Shown here piece by piece: positions 19,522 to 27,280 of a DNA stretch of 46,807 nucleotides. The position numbers and the translations under genes are program-made. The notes beneath the pieces were generated by a model that was not told the origin of the DNA, did no database searches, and saw only the letters and a list, made by a program, of their open reading frames with translations. Position 1 is the stretch's first letter; each line of letters starts with the position of its first letter. The DNA comes from M3007 sp040080915 (GTDB lineage: Bacteria > Bacteroidota > Bacteroidia > Chitinophagales > Saprospiraceae): contig JBEBHD010000008.1 of assembly GCA_040080915.1 (NCBI GenBank), forward strand, positions 1 through 46,807, written 5' to 3'.

Positions 19522-21427
19522 ATTGTCCGATTTTGGCCCCCTCCCGAATAGCATCCACCACCTCCGGGTTCAGCAGGGTACTGGTGTCGCCGAGGTTGGC
19601 GGTATCGCCCTCGGCAATTTTCCGAAGGATACGGCGCATGATCTTGCCCGATCGGGTTTTTGGCAGGCCGGGTACCACCTGGATTTTGTCGGGCTTAGCT
19701 ATGGGGCCAATCTCGCGGATCACGGTATCGAGCACGGCCTTGCGGAAAGCCGCCTCGTCGGTCACCGGGCCATCGGCGATGACGTAGGCATAAATACCCT
19801 GACCTTTGATGTCGTGTGGGTATCCAACCACGGCAGACTCCACCACGTGCAGGGTTTTATTGATGGCATCTTCCACCTCTGCGGTGCCGATGCGGTGGCC
19901 CGATACGTTGATTACATCGTCTACCCGCCCGATGATGCGGTACATGCCATCAGCATCGCGGCGGGCACCGTCGCCAGTGAAGTATTTGTTTTTGAATGTG
20001 GCGAAGTAGGTTTGGCGGCAGCGCTCGTGATCGCCGTAGGTGGTGCGCAGGATGGAGGGCCAGGGAAATTTCAGGCAGAGCATGCCTTCCACGTTGTTGC
20101 CTTCGATCTCGTTTCCGCTCGCATCCACGAGGCAGGGCTGCACGCCCGGCAGCGGCAACGTAGCGTAGCAGGGCTTGAGCGGCGTGATGCCGGCGACGGG
20201 GCTGATGAGAATACCGCCTGTTTCTGTTTGCCACCAAGTGTCTACGATGGGGCAGCGTTTTTTTCCGATGCGCTCGTTGTACCAGTGCCAAGCCTCCTCG
20301 TTGATCGGCTCGCCGACGGTGCCCAAAACGCGCAACGATGGCATGCGACGGTTTTTTACCCACCCATCGCCTGCCGCCATGAGCGCCCGGATGGCCGTGG
20401 GGGCGGTGTAAAAAATATTGACCTTGTGGCGCTGCACCACGTCCCAAAACCGTCCGGCATCCGGGAACGTCGGGATGCCCTCGAACAGGACGGACGTGGC
20501 TCCCGCCAACAGCGGCCCGTACACGATGTACGAGTGCCCCGTGACCCAGCCGATATCGGCGGTACACCAATATATTTCACCCGGTTGGTACTGAAACACG
20601 TTCCGAAAGGTAAACTCCGTGTACACCATGTACCCACCGTGCGTGTGTACCACGCCTTTGGGTTTGCCGGTGGAGCCGGAGGTGTACAGGATGAACAGCA
20701 TGTCCTCGCTGCTAACAATGGTAGGTTTGCAATTTTTGCGTTTGCCCTTCACGGCCTCGTGCCACCAGATGTCGCGGCTCGGCTGCATGGGCACTGCATC
20801 ACCGGTGTTTCGGTGTACGATCACGTGCTGTACGGAGTCGCAGCCGAGCGCGAGCGCCTCGTCCACCACCTGTTTTACGGGGATGTTTTTGGGGCCGCGG
20901 GAGTTGCCGTCGGAGGTAAGCACGATTTTCGCCTGCGCGTCTTTGATGCGGTCGGCCAGCGACACGGCGCTGAATCCGCAAAAAACCACCGAGTGAACGG
21001 CCCCGACGCGGGCGCAGGCCAGCACGGCCACCGCCAGTTCGGGGGTCATGGGCATGTAGACGCATACCCGGTCGCCCTTTTTTACACCCTGCGCCTTGAG
21101 CGCGTTGGCAAATTGGCAAACCAAGCCGTGCAGTTGTTTGTAGGTGATTTTGCGTGGCTTGCGCTTTGGGTCGTTGGGTTCCCACAAGATGGCTACTTGG
21201 TCGGGGCGGGTTTCCAAATGCCGGTCGAGGCAGTTTTCTGTGATGTTCAGGCGGCCGCCGACGAACCACTGCACGTTCGGCTGGCGGAAATTCCATTTCA
21301 GCACCTGCCGCCACGGTTTGCGCCAGCGAAAAGTAGCGGCCTGTTCGGCCCAAAAACCTTCAGGGTCGGCCACCGAGTGGGCGTAGGCGGCGCGGTATTC
21401 GTCAAGGGAGTTGATTTGCAGCGTCAT
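19520..21427 (-). CDS. acs: acetyl-CoA synthetase (AMP-forming)
   Basis: Converts acetate, ATP and CoA to acetyl-CoA, AMP and PPi in the cytoplasm. The 635-aa protein has the adenylate-forming motifs: the P-loop YTSGSTGKPKGVVHTHGG, the A5 region WWQTETGG, the A7/A8 region FTGDGARRDADGMY and IGRVDDVINVSGHRIGT, and the catalytic Lys in PKTRSGKIMRR that is normally regulated by acetylation. The start MTLQINSLDEYRAAYAHS fits the family. It is the last gene of a three-gene unit, 9 bp after the 79-aa membrane protein gene and downstream of an MFS transporter, which suggests use of an imported carboxylate. Confidence 0.96.
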   Translation of the reverse strand: MTLQINSLDEYRAAYAHSVADPEGFWAEQAATFRWRKPWRQVLKWNFRQPNVQWFVGGRLNITENCLDRHLETRPDQVAILWEPNDPKRKPRKITYKQLHGLVCQFANALKAQGVKKGDRVCVYMPMTPELAVAVLACARVGAVHSVVFCGFSAVSLADRIKDAQAKIVLTSDGNSRGPKNIPVKQVVDEALALGCDSVQHVIVHRNTGDAVPMQPSRDIWWHEAVKGKRKNCKPTIVSSEDMLFILYTSGSTGKPKGVVHTHGGYMVYTEFTFRNVFQYQPGEIYWCTADIGWVTGHSYIVYGPLLAGATSVLFEGIPTFPDAGRFWDVVQRHKVNIFYTAPTAIRALMAAGDGWVKNRRMPSLRVLGTVGEPINEEAWHWYNERIGKKRCPIVDTWWQTETGGILISPVAGITPLKPCYATLPLPGVQPCLVDASGNEIEGNNVEGMLCLKFPWPSILRTTYGDHERCRQTYFATFKNKYFTGDGARRDADGMYRIIGRVDDVINVSGHRIGTAEVEDAINKTLHVVESAVVGYPHDIKGQGIYAYVIADGPVTDEAAFRKAVLDTVIREIGPIAKPDKIQVVPGLPKTRSGKIMRRILRKIAEGDTANLGDTSTLLNPEVVDAIREGAKIGQ

Positions 21428-21436
21428 CGAGAAAAA

Positions 21437-21676
21437 TTATTTGTTGGAGGAAAATTCGCCTTTCAGGGCAAACCAACCGAACAGGCAAAGCCCGAACTGG
21501 ATGGGCGCAAAAATCGGGACAATCACATACCAGAACATTCGAGTGTCCAACAACGGACGCAACCCGGCCTTGGCCTCGGCAATTTCAATGCCAGCCTGCC
21601 TGAGCAGCAAGGCAATGGCCGTGATGCCAAGGGCCATCCAGACTAACCCGGAAAAGCGTTTGATCGTGTTCATCAT
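21437..21676 (-). CDS. small two-TM membrane protein (79 aa), DUF6814-like
   Basis: Two hydrophobic segments (about residues 9-27 and 46-70) flank a short polar loop; the C-terminus is LKGEFSSNK. It resembles the small Bacteroidota proteins (DUF6814) found beside MFS transporter genes, though I cannot confirm the family. Its ATGATG start overlaps the TGA stop of the transporter gene (21673-21676), so translation is probably coupled. It may be a small subunit or regulator of that transporter (inference). Confidence 0.75.
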   Translation of the reverse strand: MMNTIKRFSGLVWMALGITAIALLLRQAGIEIAEAKAGLRPLLDTRMFWYVIVPIFAPIQFGLCLFGWFALKGEFSSNK

Positions 21677-23220
21677 GCCGTTTCTTCATTTTTGTTGGGC
21701 AAAAACAACAGCCCGATCACGAAACAGGTGCCCGCCACCAAAATCGGATACCAAAGGCCGACGTACGGGTCGCCACCAGGATTGTCCGCTGTCTTGCTCG
21801 CGTCGAACAAGCGCGTGGCGATGAAGGGCGTGAGGCCGCCAAAAATACCGTTTCCGATGTGGTACGGCAGCGACATAGACGTGTAGCGGATGCGTGTCGG
21901 GAACAGTTCCACCAAAAAAGCCGCAATGGGACCGTACACCATCGTCACGTAAATGATCTGGATGAACACCAGCAGCGCCATCAGCCAAAACCCGCTGCTC
22001 GACAGCCAAAATGTTTTGATCGTCTCAGGCTTGGGCACCGGTTTGGACGGGTCGGCTGGCCGCTCCATTTTAGTCACGGTTTTCAGCGTGGAGCCGTCCG
22101 TGAAAGCCAGAACGACCATGGCGGTTTGCACGGAATCGCCATTGGCGTTTACCACCCAGACTGTGCTCCGGCTACTTTGTTCTGCCCGTTCGATTTTGGC
22201 CGCCGGGTCGGCCAGGTGGTACATGGCTTTGTAAATCGGAAAATAGGTGGCCACGGCCAGCAACATACCGCCGAGCATGATGGTTTTCCGGCCGACCTTG
22301 TCCGACCACGCCCCGAATATCAAGAAAAATGGCGTGGCCGCCAAAATGGCCACGCACAGCAGGTAGCGTACCTGCTCGAACTCGACCGAGAGCGTGCGTT
22401 CGATGAATGTTTGGGCGTAAAACTGACCGGTGTACCACACCACACCCTGGCCCATGACGGCGGCGAACAGCGCCAGCAGCACCATTTTCAGGTTTGATTT
22501 TCGGGCAAACGACTCTTTGAGCGGGTTGCGGGACAGGCTGCCCTCGTTTTTTATCTGTGTGAAAAGCGGCGACTCGGCCATTTTCAGGCGGATGTACACG
22601 GAAACGGCGATCAAGAAAATGGAGCCGATGAACGGCACCCGCCAGCCCCAGTCGTTGAAAGCGTCCACACCGAGGATTTTTCGCGTAGCGAGAATCACGC
22701 CGAGGGAGAGGAAAAAGCCGAGCGTGGCCGTGGTCTGGATGTACGCGGTGAAATAACCGCGTCGCCCCTTGGGTGCATGTTCAGCCACGTATGTGGCCGC
22801 GCCCCCGTATTCGCCGCCGAGGGCCAGGCCCTGCATGAAGCGCAGTGCAAGGATGAGTAGGGGTGCCCAAACCCCGATTTGTGCATAGCCAGGTATCAGC
22901 CCGATGGCGAACGTGGCGCCGCCCATGAGCAGCAGGGTCAGCAAAAACGTGTGCTTGCGCCCGATGATGTCGCCCAAACGCCCGAACACCAACGCCCCGA
23001 ACGGTCGCACGACAAAACCCGCCGCGAACGTGGCCAAGGCCGCCAAAAACGCCGCCGTGGGGTTGCCCTGCGGGAAAAACTGCTTGGCGATGATGACGGC
23101 CATGGCCCCGTAAATGTAGAAATCATACCACTCAATCAGCGTCCCGACCGACGAGGCGGCGATCACCTTCATCAGCCCTTTGGGGGCGGCTTCCGCGTTT
23201 GTTGTGGGTACAGGCTCCAT
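21673..23220 (-). CDS. MFS transporter, metabolite:H+ symporter (MHS) type
   Basis: About 515 aa from ATG at 23220 (MEPVPTTNAEAAPKGLMKVI). The MHS signature is clear: SSVGTLIEWYDFYIYG in the first segment, FGRLGDIIGRKHTF in loop 2-3 and GGEYGGAATYVAEHAP. It carries an extra polar insertion (about residues 340-400) between TM segments that is not in E. coli ProP/KgtP. The substrate is probably a carboxylate given the cotranscribed acs. The frame is open to 23304, but the conserved part and a TACCTTCG near-box just upstream favour 23220. Confidence 0.92.
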   Translation of the reverse strand: MEPVPTTNAEAAPKGLMKVIAASSVGTLIEWYDFYIYGAMAVIIAKQFFPQGNPTAAFLAALATFAAGFVVRPFGALVFGRLGDIIGRKHTFLLTLLLMGGATFAIGLIPGYAQIGVWAPLLILALRFMQGLALGGEYGGAATYVAEHAPKGRRGYFTAYIQTTATLGFFLSLGVILATRKILGVDAFNDWGWRVPFIGSIFLIAVSVYIRLKMAESPLFTQIKNEGSLSRNPLKESFARKSNLKMVLLALFAAVMGQGVVWYTGQFYAQTFIERTLSVEFEQVRYLLCVAILAATPFFLIFGAWSDKVGRKTIMLGGMLLAVATYFPIYKAMYHLADPAAKIERAEQSSRSTVWVVNANGDSVQTAMVVLAFTDGSTLKTVTKMERPADPSKPVPKPETIKTFWLSSSGFWLMALLVFIQIIYVTMVYGPIAAFLVELFPTRIRYTSMSLPYHIGNGIFGGLTPFIATRLFDASKTADNPGGDPYVGLWYPILVAGTCFVIGLLFLPNKNEETA

Positions 23221-23302
23221 GACGGCGGCGAAGGTAGGGAAAGTTGCTTTTTTTTGCCGCTCGGTTTGTCCCTCCGCAGGAATGACAAGGGTGCCCACCC
23301 AC

Positions 23303-23326
23303 AAAAGGTAAAAAAACCAAACCTTA
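23303..23326. repeat. 3' tail repeat of the caspase-FGE family, copy 1
   Basis: AAAAGGTAAAAAAACC followed by AAACCTTA. The same tail lies immediately after the stop codons at 26917-26950 and 29246-29279. Here it is separated from the stop codon by the inserted 160-bp element. Confidence 0.75.
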
Positions 23327-23486
23327 GAGCGTGTTTAAATTTCAGTGCCGAGGCGAAAGCGAGCGAATTTTGTTTCAGGCAAGGCGAAATTTGCAGCCGT
23401 AGCCGGTTGCCTACGGCGAAAATTTCAACGCAGCATGAAGCAAAATTCGCCGCTTGCAGCCCGGCGACTGAAATTTAAACACGCTC
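23327..23486. mobile_element. MITE-like hairpin element, copy 2 (160 bp)
   Basis: Perfect 19-bp terminal inverted repeats (GAGCGTGTTTAAATTTCAG and its complement) bound a non-coding interior that is itself an imperfect palindrome, with CCGTAG / CTACGG near the centre. TTA directly flanks both ends (23324-23326 and 23487-23489). Comparison with the two paralogous tails (26917-26950, 29246-29279), where tail and stop codon are contiguous, gives the empty site and shows that TTA was duplicated. TTA fits the T-N-A type target of some IS5-family elements, so it may be a non-autonomous derivative of one (inference); no transposase is in the window. Confidence 0.85.
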
Positions 23487-25433
23487 TTACTCCCCTCGCG
23501 CTGTCCTGGCGAGGCGAAAGCCAATGTCATCGCCTCGGTCCGATTCTATGGGAATGTCGCGAAAGGCCGCCCGCAAGTTATTAGGTTCGGTGTCCCACGA
23601 ACCGCCACGTATCACTCGTATCGTTCCCGAACCCGGCCCACACGGATTGGCCACTGCACCAGGCGGGTAGGAAGTATAAAAGTCCCAGCACCATTCCCGC
23701 ACATTGCCGCTCATGTCGCAAAGGCCCAGCTCATTGGCTGAAAAACTGCCCACTTGTACCGTCATTTGGCGGCTTTCGCTCGTGATAGAGTAGACTGTTT
23801 TGAACACTTCGTCGCAGGTAAAATTGATTTCCTTGGGGTCAGCCACATCCTTGCCGTTGCCGAAGCGCACCCGTTTTCCTCTGCTGCGGGCAGCGTATTC
23901 CCATTCCGCTTCGGTGGGCAACCGATAGCCGTCGGCACTCCAGTTAGCCGTCACCGTGCTGTCTTTGATCGTGTACACCTTTTTCAGGTTATGCTGCCCG
24001 CTCAGCCAGTTGCAATAGTCCACTGCATCTATCCAATCCACATCTACCACAGGGCGTTTGCTTCGGCCCCAACCATGATCTCTGAGTTTCTCCCGGCCTG
24101 TGGCCGTGCAAAAAGCATCATACTCATTGAAGGTCACCTCTGTTTTACCAAGGTAAAAGCTGCTCAGCGTAACGGTGTGTATCTGTTCGTCCTCATGCTC
24201 TTTGTCACCCATAACATCCCCCATCTCGAACGTGCCGCCGCGCACGTGTACCATGTGTTCGGGGGCGGAGGCGACCCGCCGGAGCGATACGATTCGCTCC
24301 CCGGCCTCGGCGTAATGACGGCCCTGCGGGAAATCGGCCTGGTATTTCAGGTAGGCCTGTTCGGTGTTTTTTTCGGTGGCCACGTCCCATGCGAGGTCGT
24401 CGCGGCGCAGGGCCAGATCGGCTTCGATGGCACGGATGGCATCGGAGGCCTGCACGCGGAACTCGCCTTCGGTGTAGTCGGTCAGGTACTGGCGGTATGC
24501 TGCGATGGTGTTGGCATTTTTGGCGGCGCGCCAGGCGGCGAGGTCGCGGGCCAGGTCGTCGGTGTTTTCGATAACGAGCGGGACCTGCCGGGGCTTGACC
24601 GACACGAACACGAAGGAGCCTTTCGTGTCGCCGCCGAAGGTGGTGATCCGGGGCTTGGGGGCCGCGAAGTCCAGATACCCGGCGAGGATCGTGGAGGTAA
24701 GCACGCCGTCCTGTCGGGTGCCGTTTTGCAGGCCTTCGAGGAATTTTCGGGCGAAGTTGGATCGTTCGGGCACCTTATCCTCCCGCCCGTCGGAGGCGAA
24801 CAGGATGCGGCACTTGTCGGATTCGTTGGTGAGCAGCAGTTTGTCGCCTTCGCTAAGTTCGCCGGGCCGCCCGAAGTTGAGCGTGTTCATGGAGGGGCTG
24901 TACCAGTCGGGGTCGAAGGTGACGGAGTAACAGGCATCTACGGCCACGAGGATGTGGCGGCAGTCCATGCTGTTGATGAACGGGCGCCAGATTTCGTAGG
25001 CGAAGGCGGTGCTGTACAGTTTTTTCAGGTCGCCGTCGGTGGGCACGAAGTAACCGTTGTTGTTTTCGGCGATGCCGTGTCCGGTGAAGTAGATGAGCAG
25101 TTGGCCGCTGGCGGGGTAGCGGCCCTGCGGGTTTTTGGCAAACAGGTCGCGGTACTCGCGCAGCTTGGTGCAGATTTGGTCGAGGGTGGGGTTTTTGACC
25201 ACCTCGGTGGCAAAACCGTAGCGCTCGCGCAGTTCGCTGGCGATGGCTTCGGCGTTGGCCACGGGCTTGGTGAGCGGATCGAAGCCGGAGCCGGGGCGGT
25301 AGTCGTTCACGGCGAAAAAGAGCGCGTAGTCGCGATTGGGGCGCAGGGGAGGCGGCACGCCCGGGGCGGCGGAGCGCGGAGCAAACGGGCAAAGGAGGAG
25401 AAGCAGGGCGAGGAAATAGGCGGGCATTTTCAT
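23487..25433 (-). CDS. exported caspase-like (C14) / FGE-domain protein, paralogue B
   Basis: 648 aa. A signal peptide (about residues 1-22) precedes a caspase-like domain with the catalytic His119 in YFTGHG and Cys168 in VDACYS. A helical linker with DxxAYxxY repeats follows (about 295-400), then a formylglycine-generating-enzyme-like domain (about 415-648: GGTFEMGDV, GYRLPTEAEWEYAAR, GLCDMSGNVREWCWD). The C-terminal 43 residues are homologous to the DGR variable region but differ from the present template mostly at non-adenine bases, so this copy is probably frozen. Its 5' flank also resembles that of paralogue A (CATTGGCGGACAAAATTTTG, 17 of 20 bases). The element at 23327 is joined to its stop codon. 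Confidence 0.92.
   Translation of the reverse strand: MKMPAYFLALLLLLCPFAPRSAAPGVPPPLRPNRDYALFFAVNDYRPGSGFDPLTKPVANAEAIASELRERYGFATEVVKNPTLDQICTKLREYRDLFAKNPQGRYPASGQLLIYFTGHGIAENNNGYFVPTDGDLKKLYSTAFAYEIWRPFINSMDCRHILVAVDACYSVTFDPDWYSPSMNTLNFGRPGELSEGDKLLLTNESDKCRILFASDGREDKVPERSNFARKFLEGLQNGTRQDGVLTSTILAGYLDFAAPKPRITTFGGDTKGSFVFVSVKPRQVPLVIENTDDLARDLAAWRAAKNANTIAAYRQYLTDYTEGEFRVQASDAIRAIEADLALRRDDLAWDVATEKNTEQAYLKYQADFPQGRHYAEAGERIVSLRRVASAPEHMVHVRGGTFEMGDVMGDKEHEDEQIHTVTLSSFYLGKTEVTFNEYDAFCTATGREKLRDHGWGRSKRPVVDVDWIDAVDYCNWLSGQHNLKKVYTIKDSTVTANWSADGYRLPTEAEWEYAARSRGKRVRFGNGKDVADPKEINFTCDEVFKTVYSITSESRQMTVQVGSFSANELGLCDMSGNVREWCWDFYTSYPPGAVANPCGPGSGTIRVIRGGSWDTEPNNLRAAFRDIPIESDRGDDIGFRLARTARGE
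23499..23627 (-). repeat. ancient DGR variable repeat homologue (VR2)
   Basis: Colinear with the template repeat over 129 bp without gaps (both read RGGSW near the start and GFRLA at the end). By hand I count more than 20 differences at template non-adenine positions (for example CTG to ATA, GGG to ATA, CCG to GAA), so it is not a recent product of adenine mutagenesis from this TR. Confidence 0.75.
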
Positions 25434-25452
25434 TGGCGGACAAAATTTTGGA

Positions 25453-25460
25453 CAAAAATA
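25453..25460 (-). promoter_or_regulatory. -7 box of caspase-FGE paralogue B
   Basis: TATTTTTG on the minus strand fits TAnnTTTG, 20-27 bp before the ATG at 25433; no standard -33 is seen. Confidence 0.45.
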
Positions 25461-25492
25461 AGGCGTGTCAGTGAAATGGCCGATAGGGACAA

Positions 25493-25524
25493 TTTACGAA
25501 GGAGGGATTTTGCTCGTAGTTTTG
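25493..25524 (+). promoter_or_regulatory. promoter of the Uma2-family gene
   Basis: TTTA (25493-25496), 20 bases, then TAGTTTTG (25517-25524), close to the TTTG/TAnnTTTG consensus and divergent from the paralogue B promoter. Confidence 0.5.
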
Positions 25525-25556
25525 TCGCTCTAAAAAAATTGGCAAAAAATCAACCC

Positions 25557-26147
25557 ATGCCTATCACGTCACTCAGCCAGTTGGACCCCGAGGCCACCTA
25601 CACCTACGCGGACTACCTTACCTGGAAAATTCAGGAGCGCGTGGAGCTGCTTCGCGGAAAAATCCGCCAGATGGACGCGCCCAACCGGGGGCATCAGGGC
25701 ATCAGCCTGAACCTGTCCCGCCTGTTTTCCACGGCACTATTGAAAAGTCCCTGCAAGGTGTACGCCGCTCCCTTCGACGTACGCCTCACCCGCTTCAGCA
25801 AACTGAAAAATAAGGAAGTGACCACCGTTGTCCAGCCCGATCTGTGCGTCATCTGCGACCCGGAAAAACTGGACGTGCGCGGCTGCATCGGCGCGCCCGA
25901 CCTTGTGGTGGAAATTCTCTCCCCCGGCAACAGCAAGACCGAAATGCGGGACAAATTCGATCTGTACGAAGAGGCCGGGGTGCGCGAGTACTGGCTCGTA
26001 CACCCCGGCGAACGCAGCGTACAAATCTTTCAACTGAACGAAGCCGGCCGCTACATCGGCTTGCGCCCGTACGTGGACGGCGACATCGTGACCACGCCCA
26101 TCGTGCCCGGCATGGAGGTGGTTTTGGCGGATGTGTTTGAGGGGTGA
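25557..26147 (+). CDS. Uma2 family PD-(D/E)XK endonuclease-like protein
   Basis: 196 aa from ATG at 25557 (MPITSLSQLDPEATYTYADY). Uma2/DUF820 hallmarks are present: LTWKIQERVELLRGKI at the N-terminus, then the nuclease core PDLCVICDPEKL ... GAPDLVVEILSPGNS (acidic residue and VEILSPG strand) and REYWLVHP. The family has a restriction-endonuclease fold and expands strongly in multicellular or filamentous bacteria; its biological role is unknown. The frame is open far upstream (to 23754), but that part is antisense to the caspase gene and not coding. A promoter precedes it. Confidence 0.88.
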   Translation: MPITSLSQLDPEATYTYADYLTWKIQERVELLRGKIRQMDAPNRGHQGISLNLSRLFSTALLKSPCKVYAAPFDVRLTRFSKLKNKEVTTVVQPDLCVICDPEKLDVRGCIGAPDLVVEILSPGNSKTEMRDKFDLYEEAGVREYWLVHPGERSVQIFQLNEAGRYIGLRPYVDGDIVTTPIVPGMEVVLADVFEG

Positions 26148-26194
26148 AGGGAGGGCAATTCTCAAATCGGGCATAAAACACGCATATTTGCACA

Positions 26195-26680
26195 ATGATT
26201 CGTCCAACTGTTTACCTTGACACTTCGGCCATCAACTTCCTTTTTGCAGACGATGCTCCTGAAAAAAAAGAAATTACCGTTGACTTCTTTGAAAACTACG
26301 TCAAAACCGGCATTTACAAAACGTATTGGTCTGACTTTGTGGTGGATGAAATCAACCAAACGGATGACGAGCGTAAGCGCCATCAACTTCTGCGCGTTTT
26401 TGAAGATTATTACCTCGAACGCTTGGCGATAAATTCGCCGGAAGATGTTGACAGCCTTGCAGAGCAATATCTCCAAAGCGGTGTCATGCCGCCAAAAAAG
26501 TTATATGATGCCTTGCACGTTGCCTGCTGCGTGATCGAAAAAATTGACTATCTCGTTAGTTGGAACTACCGGCACCTCGCCAACGTGCATCGTGAACGCA
26601 AAGTACTCGCCTTAAACTATCAGTTAGGCTATTTGCATCCGTTGCGCATTTTAACACCTACCGACTTGATCTATGTATGA
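26195..26680 (+). CDS. PIN domain protein, probable toxin of a TA-like pair (161 aa)
   Basis: Begins MIRPTVYLDTSAINFLFADD, where LDTSAI holds the first acidic residue of PIN ribonucleases. Further acidic positions are in SDFVVDEI and KLYDALHVACC, and the C-terminal LVSWNYRHLAN is the late PIN motif. Such proteins cleave RNA using Mg2+. Its stop overlaps the ATG of the next small gene (ATGA at 26677-26680), the arrangement of a toxin-antitoxin pair, here with the toxin first. CATATTTG (26183-26190) is a near -7 box just upstream of the ATG. Confidence 0.85.
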   Translation: MIRPTVYLDTSAINFLFADDAPEKKEITVDFFENYVKTGIYKTYWSDFVVDEINQTDDERKRHQLLRVFEDYYLERLAINSPEDVDSLAEQYLQSGVMPPKKLYDALHVACCVIEKIDYLVSWNYRHLANVHRERKVLALNYQLGYLHPLRILTPTDLIYV

Positions 26681-26889
26681 AAAAACAAACAAGTAATAGC
26701 CCGCTTACCATCTCCAAGGCCCAACTGGAAGTATGGGCCTGGAAAGACAAAGCCGCCGAAAGCGTTGCGCATTTGCCTGTCGGCGAACGCGTCAGGATCA
26801 TCATGGAACGCGCCAAACGTACGTCCGACAAGATACAAATTCAACAAAAAGAAAAAGCAAGCGGACAACCGGCCCGATCCAACGGGTAG
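26677..26889 (+). CDS. small protein, possible antitoxin partner of the PIN protein (70 aa)
   Basis: A short polar protein, MKKQTSNSPLTISKAQLEVW at the start and a Lys/Gln-rich end. There is no recognisable DNA-binding fold, but one amphipathic helix (AESVAHLPVGERVRIIMERAK) could wrap a toxin. The 4-bp overlap with the PIN gene implies translational coupling and suggests the antitoxin role (inference). It ends 27 bp before the tail repeat of the VR3 remnant. Confidence 0.7.
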   Translation: MKKQTSNSPLTISKAQLEVWAWKDKAAESVAHLPVGERVRIIMERAKRTSDKIQIQQKEKASGQPARSNG

Positions 26890-26916
26890 CCGCCGCCCAC
26901 ACGCGCCTCCAACAAT

Positions 26917-26950
26917 AAAAAGGTAAAAAAACCAAATCTTACCCCCCACG
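26917..26950. repeat. 3' tail repeat of the caspase-FGE family, copy 2
   Basis: 34 bp identical to 29246-29279, consisting of AAAAAGGTAAAAAAACC, then AAATCTTA, a run of six C and ACG. On the minus strand it reads from the last codons (RGG, stop) into a T-rich tail. Confidence 0.8.
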
Positions 26951-27043
26951 TGTTGCCTTGGCAAGGCGGAAGCCCACGTTGCCGCGGCCAGCCGCCCGCC
27001 CTTCCGCCTTCACCAGCGAACCGGCTACCGGCGGTCGGGAGGC
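26939..27043 (-). pseudogene. remnant of a third DGR target C-terminus (VR3)
   Basis: On the minus strand the frame ends AGRGNVGFRLAKATRGG-stop, homologous to the last residues of the two caspase-FGE proteins, and is followed by the same tail repeat. Relative to the template it has lost about 27 bp between the duplicated AACCGCAAC blocks, and no FGE or caspase coding sequence precedes it. It is in the same open frame as the template repeat upstream (an unbroken frame 26939-27385), but I treat that frame as non-genic. It is probably the leftover end of a lost target gene. Confidence 0.65.
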
Positions 27044-27055
27044 ACTACCTATTTG

Positions 27056-27075
27056 ATCCCGACTGCCGTCGGGAT
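27056..27075. other. short hairpin downstream of the template repeat
   Basis: ATCCCGAC-TGCC-GTCGGGAT is a perfect 8-bp stem, about 75 bp beyond the 3' end of the TR on the minus strand. It may belong to the structured RNA region that follows TR in DGR transcripts or act as a weak terminator; both are inference. Confidence 0.45.
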
Positions 27076-27151
27076 GCGGGCACACGACGGAGGACAACCA
27101 CGCATCAGGCCATGCCGGGCATCCGTGAACGCGCCGGTTCGGGCAAAATGT

Positions 27152-27280
27152 CGTTGACTTGGCGAGGCGGAAGCCCATGTTGTTGTTGCGGTTAGACGGC
27201 CCGTTGTTGTTGCGGTTGGCCACCCGCACGTTGGCGGGTTTGTTGTTCCACGAGCCGCCACGCAGCACCCGGTTACTGCC
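27152..27280 (-). repeat. DGR template repeat (TR)
   Basis: 129 bp with 12 AAC codons when read in the target frame (WNNKPANVRVANRNNN, then GPSNRNNN). It is colinear with VR1 (29280-29408). Over the 123 bp 27158-27280, 22 of 31 adenines differ in VR1 against 1 of 92 other bases, the hallmark of DGR mutagenesis. Two copies of AACCGCAACAACAAC lie within it. Its 5' end overlaps the last codons and TAA stop of the RT gene. The 3' end (TCAACG then ACATTT) diverges from the G-rich initiation-of-mutagenic-homing side of VR1. Confidence 0.95.

Noticed and set aside
19370..21646. 758-codon plus-strand frame opposite acs
   Set aside because: Shadow of acs, which has every adenylate-forming motif.
23499..23627. 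VR2 as a current target of this TR
   Set aside because: Many differences at non-adenine template positions; adenine-specific mutagenesis cannot explain them.
23754..25556. Long plus-strand frame upstream of and in frame with the Uma2 protein
   Set aside because: It is antisense to the caspase-FGE gene, has Gly/Ala/Val/His-rich composition typical of a shadow frame, and Uma2 homologues start at 25557.
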